From Diprion similis (lineage: Eukaryota > Arthropoda > Insecta > Hymenoptera > Diprionidae): DNA of 64,000 nt. This document shows, in pieces, positions 13,760 through 25,278 of the stretch; the first letter of the stretch is position 1, and each line of letters starts with the position of its first letter. The stretch spans positions 3,658,001-3,722,000 of the forward strand of contig NC_060112.1 in assembly GCF_021155765.1 (NCBI RefSeq). Direction: 5' to 3'. Below the pieces are notes generated by a model. The model made no database searches and had not been told where the DNA came from. It saw nothing but the letters and a program-made list of their open reading frames with translations. Both the position numbers and the translations under genes were made by a program.

Positions 13760-16700
13760 GCAACTATAAAATAGGCACCTATAAATATCAATATTAAGAA
13801 CTCATGCTTGGCTGAGATATTTTATTTGAGATGCTGTACAGAAATTTTGGTCTTACATACATAGACTGCACATGCACAGCAATTATATCACACAAATTGT
13901 GTACCGGATTTTCTGAATTAATAATTCAATAGCCGCACATATGCTTCGATCTTTCCCTCACCATTCATCCGCATTGAAATTTCGATCTGCATGGTTGAAA
14001 AGTACCATCCAAGAGCGAAGGCAAACGTTTAATTTCGCAAAAGAAGAAAACTTGATTCTATCAAAGAACCGCAAACGTGGATCGTTGAATCACCTTCCCT
14101 TGAATCAAGACTGTTCATAATCCATGTAAACAAAGTGAGCAAACAGCCGCAAGGATAAGAGCGACAGGTTTAAACAAGATTATGAAACGATTCAAAGAAT
14201 TTTCATCCACCAGCCCCTATCGAGCCCAGCTGAAGCGCGTGGCCTGATGAAGGGACGGAGACGAGGACCTAGTCGGTGGTTGGGGGGGGGGGGGGGGGGG
14301 TAACAGATCAGAGATTAGCCCCAGGTCGCTTCTTTGTACTGCAATGAAAATGGCCGTCTCAAAGAACCGGGAGGAATACAATTCTAATTACCCACCTCCA
14401 ATATCATTTCTTTGCGGCCTTCGCTGGTGTTCTTAATGGAATATCTCTTATCAACTCCAGGTGCTGGTTCATGGTTTGAAAACGGGCATACGGGAAAGGT
14501 AACACTGCCTGCTCATAGGTACTGACCGTGTGTCATCAAGCACAGCACGTGACGCAAGTTCAAGTGTAACTTATATCCGGTAGAAAAAAATAAGAAATAC
14601 GAATCATCGCGTGATAACTTTTGATCTCTTGTTGATAACTTTGTAATAACGTTCGTTTATTGATATAACCATTCCGTTCAGAGTTGGTTCGATATCCCAT
14701 CCCATCTCCATTTCAGATAACAAATTTGATTCTTTTGTATCACTGTGACATGACATTGCGAAATCACTGGCACCTTTGTACTGTGGCGTGAATTTTTGTG
14801 CAACAATATTTACGGTACATTGCTGGTCTTGGAATGTGAAAAAAATGTTCTTTTTCTGTAACAATGTGACATCGTGAATAATGTATATCAATGCATAAAA
14901 CTGACGTCACGTTGTGCTCTTTATATAGCATTTCACAAGCTCGATGTTGCTGTAAAGTAACATTATTATACGGCGAGAAAAGCACAATTGGTAAATGTAA
15001 CGAACGTCATTGAGTGCTAATCTTGCGCTTTTCGCAGAATTAATATTATCGTCATGTGTCACAGATGTCACATTGTTATATCACTAAAGTGCTCCGTTGT
15101 TATGAGTAATTGAACGGTAAAGCTGTCACGCGATTATTGAAACGCGTCAATAAAAAAAGAAGATTTCTCAACGATTTTTATAAACATCAGTGATTACCTT
15201 TCTGGCGAATAAAAAATGATGACAAATTCCTTTATAAAACAAAGCGAAGCGAGCAGGAATCTGAAAGGCACTGGGTGTGGATGCATTTGAAAGAATAAGC
15301 TTGAAGAAAAAAAAAAAACTCAAGAATTACATCTTACATTCAATAAAATACCTTCGATATTTTTTTTTTGCTGAAAAATAGTAAAAATATTTCGTGCTTA
15401 AAAATGCAAAATTTGAGACAATCTTGAAAATAACGACTCTAATCCCGATAATTAATTTTTTATTTTTTTTGAAAGAAATTATTAACCAATAATTTTCATG
15501 GCTTTGAAAAATGTCAACTACAGTATCGATTAATTTACTTATTTTTTCCTAGATGTGAAATACATACAGCACATTACAAAATTATTACTTATATCGTTGT
15601 TATTTTCATCATCGTTGCGATTATCATCAGGCTTTCAGTACAGGGAATACTGACATCGCAGTCATGGACTAGCCAAGTATCTAAATTTGAATATAACAAC
15701 GTTATAGCCGGAATCGAACCTATATTTGCGGCAAAGTGCGCATAAAGTGTTCACGGATACATATCTATGCAGTCGAGAACCGTTTCCGTGAACCTTCGTA
15801 TTCTAGCTCTCGGAGACACGTTTACTCTACCAACTACAATCTACATATGCGTATACATATCGTTTTATACTCTTGATCTCACTCTGACAGGATTCTTTCG
15901 AAGCATTAAGTATAGTCTCATACTCCTTGATACTTATCAGGAAGTTCTCGCCTGTTTAGGACGCCGCCAATTTCTCATTCACTCCAAGGACTATTCTATT
16001 CGTAAAGGATGCGTAGTGGTTTCGATTGAAAATTCTGAACTCAGAATCCGCGGCTTAAGCTCGTGCTTGTTCCGTACAATATACCAGCGCACAGTTCAAC
16101 GAGTTGCATTAAATGCAAACGTGCACGCGGTCAGATGCGAATGATCCTGGTGGTCGTTTCGCTTTTGGATGCAACATGAAAGGACGCATTTGTGCAAAGC
16201 AATTGCCGTCTGCCGATGTCTGATGTCTTGAACAAAGAGACTGAATACCTAGTTTCGATCGTACCTAACACATATCTACAACCGCATCAACCCCGGCTAG
16301 AAAAAAAACTCACAGCAATACATCATACGCAGCGTAACTTTATTTCATCTTGATTGTTATAAATTCCAATTAATTTCTCTCGTTTGCCGATAGAATAAGA
16401 CTTCTGTTAGGTAAAAATCAAAGAGTCGGTTACGCGTAGATATACAAGTCCGTTTCACCCCACAGTCGCGAAGGAAAATGCAAGGCTGATTTTCGTCTAT
16501 CTATTATTTACCGCATGGAATAGTTGAAATTTCTGTGAACAGGTGGGTTTCGTCAGAGCCTTGGCCAAGCTGTATGGCGTTTGGTCAAAGCAGCCGCAAA
16601 AACTAAAATATCTGCGGGGAAAATTTCGGTTAAAACCGCAGTGAGAGCACAAACATTGTGTCAAATAGTTTCCTTATTTGGTTCAAGTGCGGTTTTGCAC

Positions 16701-17740
16701 AAAGTAGAACATAAGAAAAGAAAAACGCGGTGTCAAAGCGAAATATGTCATGCAGTTGGAAACTATGCGCATCTGACGGGTCGAGGGACCAAAGATCAAC
16801 GAGTCAAGCTCCACAGGTACTATAATATGTGCCACATGCCGCTTGAAGAACCCTAGAAAAAAAAGGTCTGGAGAACACATGACTCTCACACGAGTGAAAC
16901 GTGATCGCTCTTTGTCACTCGGACGTGTCGTAGGCAACAGTCACACCGAACTAATCGATCCTTTTTCTCGCTGGTCCCGTAATAAGAAGAGCTCGTCTCT
17001 CCGTGCGTGGTACAGAAAATAATGTATTGCCGAGGGCGAGGAACTTTCGCGTGATTTCCTATGATAGCTGCTTTCAAGAGCGAACTTATACAGCCCAAGG
17101 TAGTGCTACGATATTGTATGTACATGTAATGAAAAAAATTTACTCGTTTAATGTGAAGACGAACTGTGATTTTTTTGGAAATGCTGAGGCATTTTTTTTA
17201 TGAGGTGTACGTACGAGGTATTCCACGCCAACTCGAGGAGAATGACTTTCCCACACCATTTTTTAATCATTCTTTACGACTTTCTGTTTTTCATAAATTT
17301 ATAAAGATGAAACGGAATGACATTTTTTAAGTTTTCAAAAAAATTCACGAAAATTTTTCGATCAAAGACGATCAGATCTGAAAGTGAAATCCATTCTTTG
17401 AAATATTCATTCGATTAATTTCAAAAGAATATAAATTTCCAAACTTGCTTAATTTGATAATTTTATTGGTAATTATCCATGTAGGCGATTATCTTAGGCT
17501 AAATCTGTCATTGAAAACTGTTTACATTTTTATTTTTTTGGTAATTATTCATCTGTACATGCATAATGATCCGTTTGGTGTATAAAAATCAATAATTATG
17601 TTTCTCGACTAGCGTATAGGTGGTAACTACTCAGAATTTATAAAAACTATCCCACCGCTGTCACACGATGTACAACGTATTATAAAACACCTCCATGATT
17701 TGATGGAAAGAGTATTTACCCACGTTCGGATTCACCCCAA
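13760..17740. other. No gene found
   Basis: AT-rich, with a G19 tract. A 125-codon plus-strand frame at 15767-16144 has no motif and no coding bias I can see. No splice-supported exon was found. Confidence 0.5.
14282..14300 (+). repeat. 19-base poly-G
   Basis: Nineteen consecutive G after GGTGGTT. Length is likely uncertain in sequencing. It could form a quadruplex. Confidence 0.9.
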
Positions 17741-18170
17741 TGACATTCCCCGTCTCTGTAAGGATTATAAATTATTTAATCAAGGCGGTGGCGGCGGCGG
17801 CGGCGGCTTCCGCAGAAGTAGGCAAAAAGAAAATATTTTCCCCGCCGTAGCAGGAGGCGTGATGGCGTAGTACAGAGGGTAATAGCTGCTATCGAGAGAG
17901 AGAGAGAGGGAGGAGGAGGGGAGAGTGGCCCCTGGCAGTAATAAGACGGCGGCATAGTTTTAACTTCTCTTTTATGTCGGCATTTTCCGCGGTGCTGCTT
18001 TGTGCGAATGAAAGCTCAAATTGCCGGAGCGCCTTCGGGGAGACATTGAGACACGATGAAGACGCCTCGACTCACCCCCGCCTATCGTACCAGCCCCACA
18101 TTTTCTTTGACCCTCTGATCTCTTCAGCCGTCTTAAGTCTTGCGTTTCGCTGCGTGAGTATTGATTCGTG
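17740..18170. promoter_or_regulatory. GC-rich block, possible promoter or 5'UTR exon
   Basis: GGC and GA repeats lead into a CpG-rich stretch that ends at a donor-like TGC|GTGAGTATTG near 18153. Open frames on both strands are uninformative. This could be an untranslated first exon. Confidence 0.25.
17784..17808 (+). repeat. (GGC)n tract
   Basis: About eight GGC/GGT triplets, followed about 90 bases later by a GA-rich run (17893-17925). Both lie at the left edge of a locally GC-rich block. Confidence 0.9.
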
Positions 18171-18470
18171 CATACCAAGTGGAGAAAACTAAACTGGTAT
18201 AGCAATTCTGTTTATCATTCTGTAAACACTTTGTTGCACAATAATAATTACCTATTTGATCATTGATGGCGTCCGCGTTATGTCCGTGCTTGCATATGTG
18301 ATACATGTTAATGGAAAATTTGGTTCAAATGCGACTGACTACATGCAATGGCCACTGATATGCTAATCTTAGCAACAAAATTTATGTAGAAACGACTGTT
18401 TATTTATTCATTTATTTATCTATTTATTTATTAGCTTAAACAGGATTCACTTAACAGACTTGGTAGTATT

Positions 18471-18503
18471 GTATAACAGTATAACAGTATAACAGTATAA
18501 CAG
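18471..18503 (+). repeat. Four tandem copies of an 8-bp unit (TATAACAG)
   Basis: GTATAACAG is followed by three more TATAACAG units. CTTAACAGACTTG just to the left and ATAACAGACTTG just to the right suggest slippage from a pre-existing short duplication. Confidence 0.85.
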
Positions 18504-18694
18504 ACTTGTAAACAGATGAAAAATTTGACTTAGAATTGGCAGAAAATGATGACTGTCAATAAGCCAAAAGTCGAAGCTGTGCTAACCATGTGTCAAAGGA
18601 TGTTTTCAAAAACGTGAAGATGAAGACAACACCAAAACAAAAAAATAAGATATATTATAGCAAGGGATGTTTCACTCAAGTGATCATGGTGTCA

Positions 18695-18860
18695 ATATCA
18701 TTCGAAATCATTTCGTAATCTCCTAAATCACACTGAAATCAATAATATCAAAATAAAATTCAGCATGATTAATCATTATTAATCACGAGAAATCATTTAG
18801 GATCACACAAGTCTTTTCTTAATCTTAAAAAATCATAGGAAATCTTAGAAATCGTCAAAA
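18695..18860. repeat. AATCAT-rich stretch
   Basis: Recurrent AATCAT, AAATCAT and TAATC words in both orientations (CCTAAATCAC on the left, AAATCATTTAGGATCACA on the right). It resembles a decayed foldback repeat. TGATCATGGTGTCAAT at 18.68 kb recurs as TAATCATGGTGTCAAT at 18.93 kb, so the stretch sits inside a short direct repeat. Confidence 0.35.
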
Positions 18861-20351
18861 ATGACCAAGTCATAGTGAAATTGTTTGCCAAGTAACCATT
18901 CTATAAAATGTAAGTAGTCATGAAGTATGTAATCATGGTGTCAATTTTTGCTTCAGTGAAACAGCCCTTGACATGTAAAACCAGCCATTGCGAACGCAGT
19001 AAAATAAAATTAAAAAAAAAATGAAAAAAATTGGGCATATTCTCAAAATTTTTAAGTTTCGCTGACTTATTTTGGTGACGACACATCAATTTACAGTCCA
19101 TTTTCATACTATTGTGGACATTCTCGAACATATGTTCGACATGTAGTCGACTAGTTGCTTACTTCAAATACGCCCTGTTCATCGATCTTCGATTAGTTGA
19201 CTTATATACTCTATTTCGTCGGTATATATAAAAACGGTTCGTGGACTAGATCATGTAGTGCAAATAAAATTAAAAGTAACCCTGCGACGGCGATGGTGCG
19301 AAAAAACAAAGCGTACGTTATCAGACCAGACGGTTAATCAAGAATATGGTGTACCTCACGCAATGTATCGCGTTCGAAAAATGTCCTTCAGACTTGATAC
19401 GGAGTGAACTGCTGTTAGAGCGGGTAAAAGAGAAAGACAGATGAGAGATCAAGAGAATAAGATGGGGCAAGCGGAGAGAAGATGAGCCAGTGTGCAGTGT
19501 GTAGTGTGTACAGTGCGGTTTTAGATGCATTATCGAATGTTTTATTCATAAGCGTGGAACAAAGCCCGGTGTTTATCCTGAGGACATCCCGCCTCTGGAG
19601 AGCGTGGCGGTAGCAAAGCATACAAAACCCAACAGCTAAAACAGCCGCTTGTTCACGTGTATGGATGGCAAGTGGATGATTCCCCTGACTTTGTGTTGGT
19701 GCAAAACAGCGGGATATAGTTGAAACGCGGGTCTCGCTAAGAACCGGGTCAACCACTTGTGGGTCGTCGAAATTGGCCTAATAAAAATGTTTCGTCACTT
19801 CTATGGGAGCTTTGGGGAATCTTCATCGGTGTGGTAGATAAACTGACACGTGTGTAGCAGCATCTTTGTCACTTTGTCACTTTTAACCGCAGTATTAATA
19901 AAATTGGAAAGCTCCTAAACGATGGTCGGCTCGTTACATCATCTTTCACTGAAGTACCTTTGAAATCATTTATTTGATACCCTGATCACGAAGAGGCTTT
20001 CAACACTCGTAGTATTCCGGTTATTTGAGAATTGACTCAGCTATCCATTATATAAATATTGTTTTTACACACCTTGCTAGAACTACTTCAAAAAAATCGT
20101 GCTTTTAGATGAACCAATGTATCTTACAAATTACCAAAATAATGCAAAATATATTTAGAAAAAAAAATAATCAAATTAGTCAAGTAAACTACCGGGATTA
20201 TCGAATAACCAAGGAGTCAACTTTGATCTAACAGTACATGCAGTTTGAGAAATTTGTCAAAGTGTGTTCCTGCGCTGTGTCTAAATGCTTCACGTACAAA
20301 CCGAGAGTTTCCTGTGAGTTCGGACACTACATGGTGTGCTCGGTTTGGCAT

Positions 20352-20364
20352 GGGGGGGGGGGGG
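20352..20364 (+). repeat. 13-base poly-G
   Basis: Thirteen consecutive G; another length-unstable tract. Confidence 0.9.
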
Positions 20365-21475
20365 AGCTCAGGTATGCGGTATGCGCTTGTGGTGGGTATG
20401 GCAGAGGATGTGAAGAAAATTCTGGGTACATTAATAAGTGAACGAAAACACTAACAATGAGAGACTTAATAAGTTGTAAAACTGTGAGACTAGAATGGAG
20501 GTTACCTCCTGCTCCGTTGATTGTCATATCGCATCTTCAGGACTGTAGGGATCGTAAGTGGGTGGGTAAATCGGTGTGATTTACGAGACCCACCACCAGC
20601 CAGTGTTGGGCCGAGCTCCAGAGACGTTCACCGATAACGTCAGAGCCACATAAGTCATCGCGACTTTCCTGCAGAGGGTTCTTATAAACCAGATACGCGC
20701 GTTGTGTCTACCAGCCTCGCACTGCTTGCAAGCCATATACTATTCTTAATCTTCTTTTGACCCCCATTATTGAACCGACAGTCCAATTATTACGCTGGCA
20801 ATACAGAAGGATTTGAAATCAACTTGTCGAAATAGGAGTCAGTCTACTTAATATATTGTGATCAGGGTGCGTGTAATACTCCAATCAATTGATGATTCTT
20901 CAAACCTTTACGGGGCTGTCTCGAAAATGATATTTTCCCAAAGTGTCCCCTTAAAATTGGTAGATTCCAATGAATTGTTTTGCAAACTGATTATAGTGTG
21001 ATAAAAAGTCTGTGCAAGCCGGAGCGTTTTGACGGCGAGGAATTTATGATAGAACAATAATTACCAGTACAGTAGCACCTGCTACATGCTATTTTGCTTG
21101 GGTTCAGTATGGACTCGCTTCGAGTTATGTATTATGTATTTTCTGTCCACCTCCTCGCAGCTCCATTTAGACATCTTGACAATTATCTTTCCAGTTGCTA
21201 AGAAGCATGTAATATTCATGACAACGACGGCAGACGGTGCGCATCCACCGGGCGGCATACAATGCGAGAGATTCCGAGATTGTGCGTTCACCGTGACACT
21301 AATGCCGGGAAGGAAACGGTACTAATTGGAGCTGAATTAATATCGAGGACCCAGTATGATACGGTCTAATCTGTCCTCAATCACGCCTTGTCTCTAGAAC
21401 TCTAGGATCTACACCTTCTTGTACGATTAATACACTGCGAATCAACTGTCCACCAGGTCATTTACTCAGCGATAA

Positions 21476-22072
21476 CACTGTTCTGCAACGAAATCCTCCT
21501 TCAAACAAAAATATGATCGAAATGAAAGTATAGAAGTGCCGAATCTAGATCAGCTTTTCATTTTATGCAATTACGTATATATTACGTGATATGATTTTTT
21601 TTTTTTTTTGTTCAAAATTTAGGATTTCCCACATTTAGGAGATTTTTTTGAAGACTTTGAAAACGATTGAATCAATTTGAGTTCAAGGGCTTTATTATTT
21701 ATAGTTTCAGGAAGATTTTCAAAAAATCTCATTTTAAAATTAACGACAAAATGGCGGCATGACGGATACAAATAGCAAACGATATGCGCCATTCTGCCAT
21801 TTTGTCATTAATTTCAATGAAAATTTTTGAAAATGTTCCTCAAACTATAAATAATAAAGCCCTTGAACTAGAATTGCTTTAAGCGTTTTCATTTTCTTGA
21901 AAAAAAAATCTCCTAAAAATGACACATTATAAGTCTTGTACAATAAAAAAAAATCATATTACCTTATATATACGTGATGACATAAAATTGAAATCTCTGC
22001 TAGATTCGGCAATTCTATACCTTCATTTTTGTTGTATTTTTGTTTGAAGGAGGATTTCGTTGCAGAACAGTG
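21476..22072. mobile_element. Foldback MITE with TAA target-site duplication
   Basis: The 597-bp element is almost one large hairpin. Its first 38 bases (CACTGTTCTGCAACGAAATC...) are repeated exactly, inverted, at the right end (ending ...GCAGAACAGTG). Similarity continues inward through nearly the whole length (AGGGCTTTATTATTTATAGT on the left is mirrored by ACTATAAATAATAAAGCCCT on the right). TAA flanks both ends (21473-21475, 22073-22075). A 3-bp TAA duplication suits PIF/Harbinger-type elements, and CACTG ends recall CACTA types. The superfamily is open. No transposase frame is present. Confidence 0.9.
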
Positions 22073-22754
22073 TAATTTGACTAGAATTAGTTCGTTTCAC
22101 AACAAAATTTGTCTCATTCCTCCGATCGCTTGATTCTCAATTTAATGATCTTGTGTGTTTCCGCAGACCATGAGATTTGTAAGTTCGAATAATAAAAAAC
22201 AAGATCACTTCTGAACTACCGTCATTAACAGCTCAAGTATAATTCTTTTTCTTACGTTCGTCTATATTTTCTGAACTTCACGATTCGTACTACTTTCTAT
22301 TTGTTTGTTTGCAGTTATTGTTATTTGAATTGCTATGAATCTTGTGAAAAGTTTTGTATTCGGTCTAAATATCCAGAAGAAAAAAGTCTTCCATATATCA
22401 CGTCAGGGGGACTAGGACAAAAATTAAGAAATGTCCGCACACTTTCGGAAGTTGATTCTGAAAACTGTGTCTGATTACCGTAGTCAAGAGGTTCAAACAG
22501 TGCGGAAGTACCGCATTTTAACCGAAGAACGCCACACATGCTCTCCAACAGTGATAAACTCAGGATCCGTTAGATCGGGACTTCAAGGGTTGAAATTTTT
22601 TAAACTTTAACGTGATATTGGGAAGTTCGAAAATTGAGTTTGCCCATTTCAGTCTTGGGTCACCGGGGTTCTTCAAGCCTTTTGCCTGGAAGGCATTTTT
22701 CGGACATAAATCAATCTGCGGTGCGAGAGAGCGTATAGGTATACCACCAGGACG

Positions 22755-23440
22755 AACTCAACGTTTGATATGGTGTTTCAAGGGTGCATATTAACGGAAT
22801 CTTCGGGTATAATTATGAAAGACCGCAGGATAATCAACATTATGATGAGAAACCAAAATTTTACCAAGGCCAACATCCACACTACCTGTGGTCGACAGTC
22901 CGGTAAGACAGTGACGAGTTTCAAGTCAACCTGGCCCGAGCTAACGGACACTTTTTCAAAAACTTGGAATAGCACTCAGTCGTCATCCATTACGAGCTTT
23001 GTGTGCTTGAGAAATGGATGCGCCACTTTCGAGGTGAACTCGCCGAGGGCGTAAGACGGAAACAATGTGACTAGCGATTTTGACAACTCGGAAGTTCGCC
23101 CGAAATTATCTTTTTGGCGCCTCGAACACGACGGGTACGGCCCTGATCGTGTAAACGTCTAGATAAATGGAAATTTGCCGCTTCGTAAGTTGAGGATAAC
23201 TCGAGAACTAACGAATTCGGGCATCCTGGACTTGACAGATGGGTGAGTTATGTTCGAGCCCCTGAAACAACCGCTAATTTCACCAGACGATGACGAGACC
23301 ACGGCGATAATAACACCATGGGTCATCTCTCGCATTAAAATGCACCAATAACAATGCTTAAGGCCAGAGTCTGTGATTATACGTGGATAAATCTTGCCGC
23401 GGTAGCTATATGGTTCTTCCGGTGATTGGCTAGACAACGG
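22755..23440 (+). pseudogene. Degraded coding-like region, family unknown
   Basis: Several short plus-strand frames in succession look protein-like: VHINGIFGYNYERPQDNQHY then KPKFYQGQHPHYLWSTVR, followed after a shift by DSDEFQVNLARANGHFFKN and VIHYELCVLEKWMRHFRGE, and further on by PLRKLRITRELTNSGILDL. Stops and frame changes interrupt them. Base composition is richer in GC than the flanks. I could not place it in a family. A frame-broken gene is the simplest reading. Confidence 0.35.
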
Positions 23441-24963
23441 ACTCGTCTAATGCTAGCCCCGCATTCCTTGTGGTGATCTTCGTTATGCTTTCATGAACCC
23501 TTGTAACTCGCCCAAAAGTGCGATAGATCGATGGAAGGAATAGAATTTTCAAGGTATTATTGTTTACTGAGTGGTTTGAATATGTTAGACAAAATAAACT
23601 ATCATAGAACTAAGAAAATGCTTTGTGATGGCGGTACCTAAAATGGCCAGGCATTCGGCAGTGTGAAAAAAATCCTGGAGATTAAAGACATTTTTGAATA
23701 CAAGGCTTAAATTTGAACGTACCGGAAAACTAGTCGATATTGAAAAATATTTTCGTTACTTTTAATTAGCGATATTTTTAACATTTCAATTTCATACATT
23801 TTTTTTTCTTCTTTATATCAGTAATTTACGATAATCAGTGGTATTTCAAACTCTTTGATTTCTGAGTTACACATTCAGGCAAAACAGTTATAAAATTGCG
23901 GTATTTCTCATGGCCTCGCGGATTTCCGTTTTTAACTTCCCGCTACTTTTTTTCGGGAAGAAGAAAAATAAAGGGAAATCATTATAATTATCCTAAAAAT
24001 GTAAAACTAAGTTTTTAGGTCTAAGGAATCACCTCTGACGATTTTTACATAAACTGGGATAAATTTTTTATTCAATAATTTCTGGAAAGCAAATAAACGG
24101 ATTTTGATGATTTTAGTATCGATCTACAAACTGACTAGAGTATGGATTTCATCGGTCATGTGGTTTTTGAGTTATTCGAATAAAGTGATTAAAATCAAAT
24201 CAAAAATTTAATATATAATTATTAATGTTTTATGGACGAATTAAACGTATCTCAGCGGATACTTCGTAGGCTGGCTTCATCAAGAGCAGCCAAAATCAAT
24301 CACTTGTTTAATACAACCAAATGATCATGCTGACAGAAGCTCATCTGAAGTAGTAAATAACGTTTTTATCGTGAATAACTTAATAATTATTCAGGCATAT
24401 ACGGAAAATCGAAAATAGCGAAAAGTGCAAACAAATTTAATTTTTCATAGAAAAAGTTGTTCTTTCTTCTCTACGGTATAGAAAAACGTCTGACCTTAAA
24501 AAAAAATATCCTACTCACATCAGCTGTACGTGCGAAATCTAGTAAGTAATATGGATGTAGAATTTTAGTTAAATACGATAAACATTTTCAAAAACAAAAT
24601 TCTAGACATATTTAAAAATGCAGTATGCTTTACATACAATCTCAGATTTTTTTTCATGTAGGTATAACCTCAGTTCATAATTATTGCTGCATGATTCGCC
24701 AGCATGGTTTTCAGATCTTTTAAATCTTTCGAGTGAAAACCGAGTTGCTCCGATAGGAGTGAGATTTCACTACGGAAATTCTAAAAAAAAAAATGCTTAA
24801 AAAATTGGAGAGCTCTTTGAATTTTCTCAAGTGAAATGTCGTGGAAATTCAAAACAAGCGTCGTCCAAATGTAGAAAGCACTCCAAATTTTCTCGGCTAA
24901 AATCTCACTTGTAACGATATAATAAGTAAAGCAAAAGTAACTTGAATTTGCGCGCCTTGAGTA

Positions 24964-24993
24964 ATTCTGAAACGCTTCGAAGCGTTTCAGAAT
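24964..24993. repeat. Perfect 30-bp palindrome
   Basis: ATTCTGAAACGCTTC is followed at once by its exact complement, with no spacer. It may be a protein-dimer binding site or the junction of an inverted duplication. Flanking bases do not extend the symmetry. Confidence 0.85.
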
Positions 24994-25246
24994 CATCATA
25001 AACGCTCGATCCTAGGGAGCGATATCGAACCACCTGCTTACCAGATGAATATTATCTCGCTCTCTATGGGAAGACGCCAAGGCGACACGTCGTTAAAGCT
25101 CCTCGTATAACGCAAGCCTTTTTTTTATAAGACCACAATCAGTTCAGCTACGTACTGTAATTTCGTGAAACGTAATTAAAAATTTAATTGCACACCTCTT
25201 TGCTTCGGAAATTTCACACATCAGATTGGATCTACACTGGCCTAAT

Positions 25247-25278
25247 AATCAATAATTGGTGACGATCAATTATTGATT
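25247..25278. promoter_or_regulatory. 12-bp inverted repeat with homeodomain-like core
   Basis: AATCAATAATTG, eight bases, then CAATTATTGATT. The arms are exact complements and contain ATTA and TGATT cores like those bound by homeodomain proteins. The regulatory role is inference only. Confidence 0.35.

Larger units (their letters stand above)
18200..21470. other. No gene found; decayed repeats
   Basis: Holds the TATAACAG tandem, the AATCAT-rich stretch, TTTA-rich DNA at 18.4 kb and a G13 run. Frames on both strands are short and overlap one another. Confidence 0.5.

Noticed and set aside
15705..15790. tRNA-like B box (GGTTCGATTCC) on the minus strand
   Set aside because: No matching A box, anticodon arm or pairing acceptor stem could be drawn around it.
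15767..16144. 125-codon plus-strand frame
   Set aside because: No domain, no splice support and composition typical of chance frames.
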